A DNA stretch of 64,000 nucleotides, taken from the NCBI GenBank assembly GCA_030068075.1, contig CM057827.1:67842500-67906499 (forward strand), written 5' to 3'. Shown here piece by piece: positions 1-10,330 of this stretch. Made by a program: the position numbers and the translations under genes. The DNA is from Paguma larvata. Lineage: Eukaryota > Chordata > Mammalia > Carnivora > Viverridae. Within the stretch, counting starts at the first letter, position 1, and each line of letters begins with the position of its first letter. The notes under the pieces were generated by a model. It did not search any database. It was not told where the DNA came from and saw nothing but the letters and a program-made list of their open reading frames with translations.

Positions 1-744
1 CTTTTTTTTTTTTTTTTTTTTTTTTTTGTTGGTTGTTGTTTTAAATCTAATTCCGTGTATAAATCCTCTTTATTTTGGGCATAAAAGCTATATAACGGTT
101 TCCTATTACATCATATACCAGATAAAAATTCTGGACTTTTAAAGCTTCATAGACTTTTTCTAGTTATATACTAACTTACCTGCTTTCCCTTTCTTTGAGG
201 TCTCAGCATTTCTTCTTCTCTGACTTGAGGCAAAGTGTTTTTCATACTCCAGATAAACCTTTATTCCCAAACTAAACATTATTTTTTTCCTTGTTCAGCA
301 GACTATTATCTATCTTTCATCACTTAAAAAGCACCAGAAATCCCAATGTCTCCTAGATGTTCCTTGCAATAAAGGACGCTGTGACGAGGGTTAGTAATCT
401 TTTTCACTCCCTCCTCTACCAGGAACTAAATTTTTTTCTACTCGCTTTGGTTACTGCTTCAGATATGCAGGTATCCTTGGTTAGAATATCATAGAATTAT
501 ACTGAAGTTCTTTATTATTCTAGCTTTTACTAAAGGCATCTTTCAGGTTGAAGTGCTGTAGTGAAAAGTACAGGGAAGGAGCATCTTTGTTCAGAAATGC
601 AGCGAATACGTTCATACCTTTTCACATCTTCCAATATACTGTCTCATTTGTTTCATAAGACCTATGGGAAGTAGAGTTACAGTCCCTGCTTTAAGAGGGA
701 AGGAACTGAAGTTCTAGTGTCCTGCAATAGTCCAAGAGGATATA
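1..744. other. Upstream flank, T-tract and unassigned AT-rich sequence
   Basis: The window opens with a run of about 26 T, then GTT-rich sequence, which looks like the edge of a retroelement tail cut by the window boundary. The rest to about 744 is AT-rich with no ORF of note and no repeat I can name. In other mammals a divergent noncoding transcript starts from the NOVA1 promoter. Its first part would lie here on the minus strand, but nothing in the sequence proves it. Confidence 0.4.
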
Positions 745-940
745 GGCTTTGAAATCAGGAAGACCTGAGTTTGAATTATTGCAGCGTTTATACCTCTGTG
801 ACTCTGAATTATTAATGTCTCTAAACCCAAACTGTCTCGTAAAATAGGTACAGTAATAACTATATGATACACTGCATGTAAAGAGCATCGCATGTAAAAC
901 GATTGCTTGGCACATGGAAAGCACTTAATAAACAGTCAAC
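745..940 (+). repeat. MIR SINE remnant
   Basis: The segment follows the order of the mammalian-wide MIR consensus. It has a 'gctttgaaatcaggaagacctgagtt'-like head, a decayed 'cctctgtgactctgaa' middle, and a 3' end reading 'gcttggcacatggaaagcac' then 'ttaataaacagt'. Divergence is high, as expected for this old family. A second, shorter MIR-like middle piece lies at about 1050-1120 ('gatgaccttgagcaaaaca ... ctcatctgtaaactgag'). Confidence 0.65.
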
Positions 941-1120
941 ATGTTAAAGGATTTGGCCAAGACACTTTTATAACATGACTTCAAGGACTTGAAACCGAGA
1001 TTCCCGCTCCAGAGCCCATTATCCCTAATTCCTAGCACGCTGATTAATTAAACTAACTTGATAGATGACCTTGAGCAAAACACTTCACTGAATTGGTTTA
1101 CTCATCTGTAAACTGAGTCT

Positions 1121-1640
1121 TTTCAGATTTTCAGTCTATTGCAGCTACGTTACTTTTTTTTTTCTGTAGCGTTTGTACACTTGACGTTCAGATTCCTTAT
1201 ATATCCAAGATCTGTATAATCATAAACTGTGCACATTGCAATGAGTTTCATTCCTATACTCCTACTTAGTTCAATAATTAGTTTTATGTACACTCAGCTG
1301 TTGCCTGTCTTTAGTCTGCGTATCAGCGCCTCGTGAAGGGAAGACCCGTACCTAGTTTTTTTTTTATTTACATCCTGGCTTGCTCCCGAAAGGATTAAAG
1401 GCAGCGAGCCACACTATAAGTTTCCTAACGATGTTACACAGTGCTACTAATAAATACTTTTTTGATGGAATCACCCCGTAAAAAATCACCAACGAGTTGA
1501 GATGATGTCTTTCACCTAACTCTTAAAAATAAGAACTAATGTACCTAGCTAGAAGTCCTGGAAGCACATAGTTAAAGTTCTTTCTTCAGCCTTGACGCTG
1601 TCTCACCCGTTGTCAACGGTCACTCGAATGCCCTTCTCAG
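1121..1640. other. Unassigned upstream sequence
   Basis: AT-rich sequence between the MIR remnants and the promoter. I see no gene, clear repeat or strong motif in it. Confidence 0.3.
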
Positions 1641-1719
1641 ACTAGCCAAAATTGTCGCCGCTCCAGCCCCGGCTTGACCGAGATCCCACCCCGCCCCTTC
1701 ATTCCCTCTCATACCCAAG

Positions 1720-2160
1720 TTTCGTGATTGGGAAGGGGCCTGAAGAGCTTTCTCATATTCCCATTTTATTGGCTGGCACGGCTGTCAGTAATCTCTGCTT
1801 CCCGCCTTCTAGCCTAGCGGGTTTCTTGGACCCCTTGGTTTCTGCGACAAGCCGCTTACGTTTGCCTGAGCCGTGTTGCCGGGGACCGGCGACCTTTCAC
1901 CCCTCCCTTCCCATAGGAGCGCCCCAACACCCTTCCCCTCCCCCGCCGCAGGCGCGCGCCCCCCGCGCACGCGCTTAGCCCGCGCGCACACACGCACGCG
2001 CATACACACTCAGTTCCCCCCCAGTCCCCCGCCTCCGCCTCCGGCGGGGCCCCCTCCGCCCCCGCAGGCTGAGGCATCAGCGCTGGGAGGCGGCAGCGGC
2101 GGCGGCGGCGGCAGCGGCGGCGGCGCTGCTGAGAGGCAGGGACCGGAGCGCGAAGTGTGT
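1720..2160 (+). promoter_or_regulatory. NOVA1: NOVA1 CpG-island promoter region
   Basis: Base composition changes sharply from AT-rich to GC- and CpG-rich at about 1880 and stays so to about 3200. No TATA box is evident. Two inverted CCAAT boxes (ATTGG) lie at 1727-1731 and 1768-1772, and a perfect NRF1-type palindrome GCGCACGCGC at 1965-1974. A (GGC)n tract interrupted twice by AGC spans 2089-2124. This is the layout of a dispersed CpG-island promoter. The exact start site cannot be read from sequence; about 1950-2160 is my inference. NRF1 and NF-Y binding are inferred from the motifs only. Confidence 0.6.
2089..2124 (+). repeat. (GGC)n trinucleotide tract with AGC interruptions
   Basis: Twelve consecutive triplets: ten GGC and two AGC (at 2095-2097 and 2113-2115). 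The tract lies in the promoter or the first part of the 5' UTR. The interruptions would tend to stabilise its length. A shorter CGG/CAG-rich stretch follows at about 2312-2345 inside the upstream ORF. Confidence 0.8.
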
Positions 2161-2249
2161 GGGAGTCTACGAACTCAACCCCTCTCTACCCTCCCCTCGC
2201 AGCCATCCCCCTCCCTCCCCGCCAGCCCCCCCTACAAGCGGGAGAAATA

Positions 2250-2363
2250 ATGAGCGAGACCGGGCGGCAGCAGCAGCATCGCCGAGCAGCCCAGGCAACG
2301 GCAGAACCGCTCCGGCAGCGGCGGCGGCGGCAGCACCAGCAGCGGGAGCGAGCGCAGCGCTAG
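2250..2363 (+). CDS. Candidate upstream ORF in the NOVA1 leader (37 aa)
   Basis: An ATG at 2250 opens a 37-codon frame ending in TAG at 2361-2363. The predicted peptide is very basic and rich in Arg and Gln (starts MSETGRQQQHRRAAQ, ends QRERAQR), because it reads through CAG/CGG repeats. The context has A at -3 and A at +4, so it is moderate. It is the only ATG I find between about 2160 and the main start, and it lies about 530 nt upstream. If the transcript begins before 2250, it could lower NOVA1 translation. Its low-complexity composition means chance is a fair alternative. Confidence 0.4.
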   Translation: MSETGRQQQHRRAAQATAEPLRQRRRRQHQQRERAQR

Positions 2364-2379
2364 CGCGGCGCGGGGACCG

Positions 2380-2710
2380 CCGCGCTCCTTCCCGGCTCCT
2401 GCCCTCCTCCGCCGCTCGCTCCTCTCCGCATCCACCTCCTTCCCCTCCTCCTGCTCATTCACTCTTTCCCTCACTCTCCCCTCCTCCTCGGCTTCTCCCC
2501 GCGCCCCGCCAGCCCTCGCGCTCTCCCACTCCCTCTGCCCGTCCTCCCCGCTCCCCTCCTCCCGCTCATTCACTCGCCCCTCTCCCTTCACTCTCTCCCC
2601 CTCTCTCCTTTCTTCTCCTTCTTTCACCCTCCGTCTCTCACACCCCCTCCATTCCCCTGTCTCCTTTCTGACACTGCACTGCAGCTGCTCCTCAGCCCTG
2701 CCCCCTCCCC
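2380..2710 (+). other. Long pyrimidine tract in the 5' UTR
   Basis: About 330 bases made mostly of CTCC, TCTC and CCTT runs on the + strand, with few purines. The recurring units 'cctcctcc' and 'cattcactc' point to slippage or decayed duplication. Mirror-like pyrimidine tracts of this kind can form triplex DNA and, in RNA, bind PTB/PCBP proteins. Both roles are inference. Confidence 0.6.
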
Positions 2711-2770
2711 AGTGAGAACAAACCAGCAACATTGCTTTTTTTTCCTAAAGAGATTTCTATTGATCCGATT

Positions 2771-2850
2771 AAAAAAAAAAAAAAAAAAAAACCTTAAGAA
2801 ACCCCAAACGCAAAAAAAAACAAAAAAAAAAGAAAAAAGCCAAAACAAAA
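2771..2850 (+). other. A-rich tract in the 5' UTR just before the NOVA1 start
   Basis: A run of about 20 A begins at 2771, followed by two more A runs of about 9 and 10 separated by single C or G. They end about 40 nt before the start codon. On the RNA this is a poly(A)-like element inside a leader, like those that bind cytoplasmic poly(A)-binding protein in some mRNAs. No retroelement body is attached, so I do not read it as an insertion tail. Confidence 0.6.
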
Positions 2851-2891
2851 GGGAGAACCTTCTCCCCGTAGCAGCGGCAGGAACTGCAAAC

Positions 2892-3027
2892 ATGATGGCG
2901 GCAGCTCCCATCCAGCAGAACGGGACCCACACTGGGGTTCCCATAGACCTGGACCCGCCGGACTCGCGGAAAAGGCCGCTGGAAGCCCCCCCTGAAGCCG
3001 GCAGCACCAAGAGGACCAATACGGGCG
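2892..3027 (+). CDS. NOVA1: NOVA1 coding exon 1 (residues 1-45, partial gene)
   Basis: NOVA1 is a neuronal RNA-binding protein of the nucleus that binds YCAY clusters and controls alternative splicing of synaptic transcripts. The exon starts MMAAAPIQQNGTHTGVPIDL and ends KRTNTG, which I recognise as the NOVA1 N-terminus. Residues 26-41 (RKR ... KR) form the bipartite nuclear localisation signal. The start is a double ATG (2892 and 2895). The first has A at -3 but A at +4; the second has A at -3 and G at +4, a stronger context. The exon ends in phase 1 at a GTGGGT donor (3028). The frame is open upstream to 2712, but with no in-frame ATG before 2892. Confidence 0.96.
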
Positions 3028-4768
3028 GTGGGTATCGCTTCCACCTCCCCGCTGGCCCCATCCCCCGCCGCCCGCCCCTGCCTCCCTCCCTCCTGCCGGC
3101 CTCCCTCCCTCCCGCGGCCCGGACACCTCCAGCCCGAACCCGGCGGCTCCCGCGCCCCTGCCCCGCGCCCCCTCCCCTGCACCTGCCCCGCACCTCGCCG
3201 TCCCGGACACATTTCCATTTCTCTGTTTATCATTCATCAAAATGGCGACCGATTTTTCGGAATAGACCTATCTTTCCATTTAATCGGTCTAAAGACTGAC
3301 TATTTAAATATCCTAGACCTGGGCAAGGGGGTCCGTTAAAGAGGAGGAGGATGACCCCCGAGTGAGGTGATGGCCGCCCGAAGATGCGCGCTGCATTTAA
3401 CAGTCTGATAAAATAAATAAATAAATGGCACTTGGGTAGCGGATAGCAAATGATTGGGGCACCGAAGAGTTTTCCCCTCTCTGTCCCCTTGCTTTGGGCC
3501 ACAAGTAGTATGCAAAATCTTGATGAGTGCATGCTCTTACCGCACTTATACTGTCGTTGCAAATATCTCATTGATTTGTCTTCAGAGGTGTGCATACGAG
3601 GGTGGGGGTGTCTGGTACTGTGACTTGTTAGTTTAACATCCTGCGCTTCCTGGGAAGATGAGTTATAACGGGACCGGTATCGCTTCTTCATTTGCACTGG
3701 AGTCATCTTAACAATGCACCCAATGCATCGAGGCAGAGGTGAATTTATCTACAGCATGTACATTAGAGACGAATGGGGGTCTTGCGAATGGCACACCCGC
3801 AAAATTTAGAACGTTTATTCACAAACGGAAGCTGGATTTACCGGGGTGTTTCCGATTGAAGACTTGTCAGAAATTAAAGTTTATGGAGTTGGCTTTATTT
3901 TCTACAACATTTCATTTCACTCTTCCTTGGTTCATCCACTTCCTCTGTTTTAAAAGCTGTGGCTATTTTGGAGAAGTAACATAATCTGTTTGGTCACTTT
4001 TAAGTGTATTTGATATAAATGACTCCTAAGCTTTTTAGTATTGGCAGAATTCTTCTTAAGGTCCTTTAATTAATGAGCTTAAACGAGATCATGGTAGACT
4101 AAGAAGTGCTAAAGAAATACACCAGGATTAGTTAGATTTGCCAGTTCACATCACTTTGAGTTATTTCCTGGCAGTTATTGCAGGCTTGGAATACACCCTA
4201 CAGTTTCGGTGGATTATTTGGTAGGAAAATGTTTGTTTTTGCATACTTTAAGTAAGATATAGGCAATGGCTAATTGTAGTCCTTAGGTGTTTGCTAATGT
4301 CAAACAAATATAGCTCATCACTATTTACAGTCTTTTTACTTTTTTTTTTTTTTTTGGCGATGTGGTAAGTGAAGGTTTGTCATATAAATCTCTGAAGTTT
4401 TGTTAAAGGGTCAGTTCATTTCATTTTACCGTAGAAACCACTGATAGAATTGGAAGACTTCCATGTTTGGAATAACAACTGGAATTTAGTCATCAGTTTC
4501 TACAGTGCTGCAAAATAATAGAACATGTTTAGATTTTAATTCCAAGTTTAAAAGTATAAATCCTACAAAATGGGAAACATTTTGTACCTATTTATTTTTC
4601 AATGTAATTGGCTTACTTTTGTTCTTTAAAAAAAAAAAAAATTAACCCCATGTTTCCTGCAGCTGTATGCCCAGTGTTTTAATTGCTGTTTTTCCCTCTT
4701 GAGGGTGGAGAGGGGATATAGAGTTAAAATTATCATGTTAACCAAGTATATTTCTTTGCATTTTTCAG
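3028..4768 (+). other. NOVA1: NOVA1 intron 1
   Basis: A 1,741-bp intron from donor GTGGGT to acceptor 'tttctttgcatttttcag'. Its first 170 bases continue the CpG island; the rest is AT-rich. A short (AAAT)n run lies near 3409-3427, a T-run at about 4340-4355 and an A-run at about 4627-4641. I see no CAN SINE, LINE or gene here. Lack of young insertions next to the first exons fits a region with regulatory constraint, but that is inference. Confidence 0.9.
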
Positions 4769-4912
4769 AAGACGGCCAGTATTTTCTAAAGGTTCTCATA
4801 CCTAGTTATGCTGCTGGATCTATAATTGGGAAGGGAGGACAGACAATTGTTCAGTTGCAAAAAGAAACTGGAGCCACCATCAAGCTGTCTAAGTCCAAAG
4901 ATTTTTACCCAG
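4769..4912 (+). CDS. NOVA1: NOVA1 exon 2: KH domain 1 (partial gene)
   Basis: 144 nt, phase 1 to phase 1. The leading AA completes the split Glu codon from exon 1 (G + AA), giving ...[23 protein letters not shown]. It encodes residues 46-93 and the first base of residue 94, and covers most of KH1. The invariant RNA-contacting loop is seen as IIGKGGQ (Gly66-Lys67-Gly68-Gly69), followed by [19 protein letters not shown]. The acceptor is 'tttttcag' and the donor CCAG|GTAGGT. No frameshift or stop is present. The rest of KH1 and KH2/KH3 must lie in later exons beyond this window. Confidence 0.97.
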
Positions 4913-7900
4913 GTAGGTGCAATGGTGAAGAGCTTGTTTGATAAATCCCCAAGGAAAGAAAGAGAAGATCTGCGTGTGTTGTATGTTGTATTGAAAGAAA
5001 TTCTTAATAGTATAGACTTTATGTATTTTATTTGCGGAAAATTTTAAAGAATATTTCCACTCTTGATTATGTTTTGTTTCTATAATCGATATACTGTGTC
5101 TGTGATTTAGAACAACTATGAGATAACATCTTTTGGGGATTTCTAAATACTTCTTTCTAATTAGGAAAAAACTCTAAAATTTAAAGATAGAAACATGGAC
5201 AGCTGGCATCAGGAAATAGGGTTCTTTTGAAGTTTTCAGACATCATTGTAATGACAATTAGTCTAGAGTGAATTCAGAAGAGGGGGTAGGAAGGCTTCTT
5301 AAAGAATGGACCATTTACTTCTAAATCCATTATGTACCTCTTTCTGCTTCACTGCTTTGTTTGTTGGCCCTGGAGTGAAGTAAAGAGGACAAGTGCTGCC
5401 TCTTCAGATTTTTAAAATACTGCGTTTTTAATGTAATTGTGACAAGGAAATATATTATTATGTAAAGTAATACTTCAAAATTTGTGTTATGAAGAGCTGT
5501 ATTGGATTAAAATATGTTAACAGTTGTGTGGTACTGTAACCTACTGGAAAATGGCAAGTTTCCTAGGTGGCATATTTTTTTTGTACTTTTCAGTGTGTGT
5601 TTTTATTTCAAGTGTTATACAGTTCTGTGTGTTTTATCTTTTTTTTTTTGTCATTTTGCTACTCAATATATGGGTTTTAAGTATAATTGGATAATCCGCA
5701 TAATTGAATAGTATATCGTTGGATAAAACATTAACTGATTTGCTTTTACTCAGGTGTAGCTTCTGCCATTTTTTTGGTTATTTTGTCTTCATGGCCATAA
5801 AATTTATTTATGCAGTGCTGAGGGGACTGATACTGCTTCTTTTTTTTTTTTCTTGGTGGAAAAGAAAAACTCATTTGCTTTCAATGATCTAATTTCAGTA
5901 GAGTTCTTTAATAGAGGATTTCTTTTTCATAGTCAATTGATTGGTGGGAGAAAATGGACCATTATGCTAGATAAGAAGGTGACAGAATGGTTGAAAATAT
6001 CACTTAGTTATATTAATTAAATGTAATATATTTAGTAAACACTATAAATATTAAGCTAAAATGTAATCTCTTAGATGTGCTGTCCTTCGAAAGTTTGTTC
6101 CTGTGAGTGTAGTTTTGTAGATAGCTTTCCTTGTCTCTGAAACTTTCTTTATGCATTAGGAAAGTTTACTAACATATTCACATTCGTATGTTTAAAAGGT
6201 ATATTATGATGAAAAAAATCAATGTGGAATTGTGAAAACCTTAGTACAAATAAAAGCATTCAAAAGAGCTTGATTGCAGAATTAATAACGTGATAGTTCT
6301 AGGAAAAGAGCTGCAATGGTAAATTAAATTCACTGTCAATAGATGAAAATGAAATAGCTTTTTTGCATTATACATGAGGTGGTATCAGATGTGCAGGGAT
6401 GTTACAGAAAATTGATGTTTATCAAGGATATTCCAAATAGTAAATTAAATGCCTTTTCATTTGAATATAGCTTATTTTCAGTGGTTTTGAAAGGGTGCAC
6501 CGAGAATTAGATCTTTTGTTTTTAGTCCACTTAGTTATACATTTTTTTCTTATTACATTGAAATTGCTTATTTTATTTATAGTTCTGAAGCACGTTATTC
6601 ATATATAGCAAGAATATCCGTTGGAAAAAATGGAAAACTGGAATGCGTTGAACAGAATTTTGTGTGTGTAGTGACGTAACCTGATCAAATGTGATTTGAA
6701 ATGTCTGGATAAAAGAAGGCTTATACTCTGCCTGTAACAGGTGGAAACCAAGTGCACGCTATGTAATCAATTTTAAGGATAAAGTAAAGCCTTACAATTA
6801 ATAAGTTGTATTAATTCTGAACACTTTAATTTAAATATGATATTATTGGGTTATTACCTGTTCAGACAGATACATCTCTCTTTTCTGAGAGACTTCAATT
6901 TTAATAGTCTTTCTGTTCCCACTTGACCACAAGCCTGTGGAATTATCTAAGGTCTTGGTTTTCTTCAACATAACAGCCTCTGAGCTACTTTCAGCTTCTC
7001 GTATGAGATATATTAAAGGGTTACTTACCTGCTCATCTCAGATGAACTAAATTATAAAACTAATTTCTTTTTGCCGAGTTCTTGTAGGATTATGCAGTAA
7101 CATGGAAGCCCATTTTTGTGTTTCATATATGTATTTATGACTCATACTCTATTAGAACGAATATGCCTGATGTTTATTTCATGAAGAATTTTTCTATTTC
7201 TTGTTTTGTAAGACAGTCTATTTAGGGAAAAGTGTACTTTAGTTGTATAACCTAATGGATTTTCTCAAATTGCCTAAGTTTTGAAACAGAATGTGATTGT
7301 GTTTGGAAGGTTTATTCAAAATACTGATATATTTAAGACAGACTTTCTTTAGGATGTATAAGCCAGTATATAGACACACTTTGGCGATATTTTAACAAAT
7401 TTCAACTCAGATGTATGTCTATTTTTTTTTACTATAGCCAATATAATATACTCCTGTTCATCATATTTGTGAGGTTTTCTGGGTTTTTTTTTTTTGTTGT
7501 TGTTTTTTGCTCAGCTTGTATCTTTAAGATATCTTAAACATCCTTGCTTTCTGACTAATTTTTAATATTTATAGTTGAAATCAAGAAAACATTTTTTTGC
7601 ACATTAATTGGTGTTATTTAGAATTTGTAGAGCTGTATATTACATTTTGCATTTCAGCATGTCATAATACATAAAATAATTTGGAGAAATTGTATGATGA
7701 GGATTGTAAAATGAATTTTTTAAATTACTGTAATCAAAAAGAAAAAAATCTATGAGTAGATATACTTTTCTGTCTAATTCATCTTTTTAGAAATCTAAAT
7801 CTTACAGAATACTACTTATTACTTGTGGTTTATGAATATATCATTTTTTCTTACTTGATTAAAGCAGCCTATTTATTTACATATCTTTTCTTATAATTAG

Positions 7901-9979
7901 GTTACCTAAAGTTGTTGCCTTATAGTAAAAAACAGCTCTCTCATGGGGAATATATTACTGTATGCATTTTCAGACTGGCGATAGTGTTCTTTTATTCTTT
8001 TATTTGGCATCTGAACATTTGTTTAGTTTTTGTTAATAGATTGATTTTGTTTGTTAAAAATAGTGCATGGGTTAGGCAGGTAATCCAAAAAACTTATTGA
8101 ATACATTATTGGTTGGGAATGGTAATAGATTTATAAAATATATTTTTTCATGTGTGCCTTAAATTTTAGAACATTTCATAATGGACCTATTGTTATTTCA
8201 TTGTATGACCCTGGAGATCTTCATTATATCCATCAAACAGAAATACTTCACTGTAATCGTAGCATATATTAGTGTGTATCTTACACTTTTTTCGTATATG
8301 TGATTATAAAACTGGATCACATTTGATGTAAAGTGTTTCCTTTTATGGTCCTTAAGTTAAAATCTGGACTTCTATTCCTAGATTTATTTTATGGTAATCT
8401 CAGCATTGCACCATTTGGGTGATTTTATTTTTTTAATCACGAGCCAGTTATATGTTAAATTTTTAAAAGTCTTGAAAAAGCAGAATGTAAGTGATTTTTT
8501 CTTTGAGTGAAGGAAGTACCCAACACTGCCTTAATTTTGACATGGGGAAAATTCAGTGGCCAATTTAACCTTTAGGGTCGAGACTGTATAACATAAGAAT
8601 GATCATTTTTTGGAAATCAGATGAGTTAATAAAGTTTTAGAATAGATAACTTATTTTGTTTACATTATTGAAGGAAGAAAATTATAGTATTGGTAGTACA
8701 ACGGGAATACTTCTGTTACAGCTTTTAAAAGTTGCAGTCTAAATACTTAATCTTAGATACCAAGCATTTTAGAAATTTATTGGTAGATATTTTAAGGCAA
8801 AATTAGTAGATACAATATAATTGTAACAAGGAAAAATAAATGTAGTGGTAATTTCTCGTATTGTTGAGTTTAATACGATGGTTATCATTACACTGTACTA
8901 TCCCTTTGAATTTATTATGATCAAAGAGTTGCTAACATGTAATGTGTTTTTCTTTAAATCTTAAACTTGTAATATTTATATTCGTCGTATTACCTGTTGT
9001 TATATTTTGTCTGTCTATATCCTTAGTTGAAGGAAGAACCATAATCTTTCACTTAGACATTAATATCTCTCTGAAAATTTGCTGTAGTTTTAATATTTTC
9101 TTTCTTATTTTAAGCAATAGGAAATCTCAACATATGAAGGAATGTTACTGACATAGCACAATCTCTGTTAAAATTGTAGAGTCCGAAGATATAATTTTGA
9201 TACTTAACTCATGTAAGCAAATGTTTTAATACTTAAGTCATGTAAGCAAATCCTCACATGCATGGGATTTTGAGAAAACTCGAATTAACACTTAGGTATT
9301 CAATTTATTTGATTTTTTTTATTTCATTCTGATGATATAACTTCTATCATTGATTTAGGAAGTTGTGGAACTTCATTTAGAGTATTGGTGTTTTCGTTAA
9401 TTATATTGTACGATGTCACTTTGATATTAGCTATTTGAAGCCTTCTGGATTTTGGAAAAATACCTCATTTAAATTTGTGACGTTGTAAGAAAATCCAATA
9501 TATCTAATAATTTGCCTTGCAAATATCACTCCCAAAAGCTTTCAAGAATAGTTTAAAAATAATGAATACAATCAGTGAAATAGTTCAGTATTTATGTATG
9601 GAAGATGTTTTGTATAACATAGAAGAGGAAAATCAATCTGTGTCTTGAGAACTCTAAGGAGTATGTGGTATCACTAAAATTCCGAGGAATAAACACCCAT
9701 CAAAAACTTCTCTGTTTTATAGCTATTTTGTTTTGTTTTGTTTTGCTCTGGCTTAAGAAAATTAATTTTTAAGCTTCTAAATAACACAAATAACATTTAT
9801 TGAATATAATTACGCCACTTGTTACATAAAATTCAGTACCTAATAAAACTATTTTTTACCATAGAGTTTAGTGTTAGTTGTTTTCAGTTTAGCGGAGTTG
9901 TTTTAAAGCACTGTTATGAGCAAGTGCAGCTTTTCAAAATAAAATTGGGGGGACAAGGGTGGGAGATTTGTGCTTGATT
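4913..9979. other. Intron 2, first 5 kb: repeat-poor AT-rich sequence
   Basis: No CAN SINE, LINE or LTR recognised in about 5 kb, the longest such stretch in the window. Homopolymer T runs occur (5641-5649, 5839-5851, 7482-7494). A 23-bp imperfect direct duplication lies at 9200-9251. A CRE-like TGACGTAA sits near 6671. I see no gene. The insertion-free state next to the 5' exons is compatible with regulatory constraint. Confidence 0.4.
9200..9251 (+). repeat. 23-bp imperfect direct repeat, two copies
   Basis: Copies at 9200-9222 and 9229-9251 share 22 of 23 bases (core ATACTTAA(C/G)TCATGTAAGC), separated by six bases. This looks like a small local duplication in non-repeat sequence. Confidence 0.85.
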
Positions 9980-10330
9980 GCCATCTCATTTCCATCTTTG
10001 GATACAGCTCTAGCATAAAGTTAAACAACATCTGCAGAGATCTGACTGACAAACATCTCTCTGGGACTCATCATTGCAGCCTGCAGCAGGTGCATTCAGC
10101 TTGCAGTCTTTTCCAAAAAGAGGTTAGTTTGTTCTAACATTTATCAGTAGACCAGTGGGAGCGAGTGACTAGAGAGAAGAGGTTGGTTGTCACTTGTCCA
10201 GTGCTGGAATACTACAGGTAATTGGACTGGACTGGTGGGAACTGCAGCAGTGTGTGTCTCACGTTGCACTGCAGCTGCTTTGGGGCTTAATTAACCTGAC
10301 CCTCAGAGACTGAAGTGTCATGGTATAAAA
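9980..10330 (+). promoter_or_regulatory. Candidate conserved regulatory block
   Basis: A roughly 350-bp block with more balanced GC than its surroundings and no repeat I recognise. It has E-boxes CAGGTG (10087-10092) and CAGCTG (10272-10277) and a homeodomain-type palindrome TTAATTAA (10287-10294). A YCAY-rich start lies near 9980-10000 and again before 10079. This is the look of a developmental enhancer or an RNA element. Function is inference from composition and motifs; conservation was not tested. Confidence 0.4.

Larger units (their letters stand above)
2160..2891 (+). other. NOVA1: NOVA1 5' UTR (approximate start)
   Basis: This stretch leads directly into the recognised NOVA1 start codon with no plausible splice acceptor in between. 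It has three zones: a CAG/CGG-rich zone with one upstream ORF (2250-2363); a zone at about 2380-2710 that is almost all C and T on the + strand; and an A-rich zone (2771-2850) ending about 40 nt before the ATG. No ATG occurs between the end of the upstream ORF and 2892, so reinitiation or leaky scanning leads straight to the NOVA1 start. The 5' boundary is a guess. Confidence 0.6.

Noticed and set aside
1..27. Poly(T) start as an antisense SINE
   Set aside because: No GA-rich body or head complement follows, so only the homopolymer can be reported.
2712..2891. Open frame continuing upstream of the NOVA1 ATG, suggesting an N-terminal extension of about 60 residues
   Set aside because: It has no ATG; the frame starts at a GTG. 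The peptide is Lys- and Phe-rich only because it reads A and T runs. The NOVA1 N-terminus is known to start MMAAAPIQQ.
2624..3240. Long minus-strand frames (up to 189 codons) across the CpG island
   Set aside because: GC- and purine-rich composition opens frames by chance opposite the 5' UTR and exon 1. They have no family resemblance and are low complexity.
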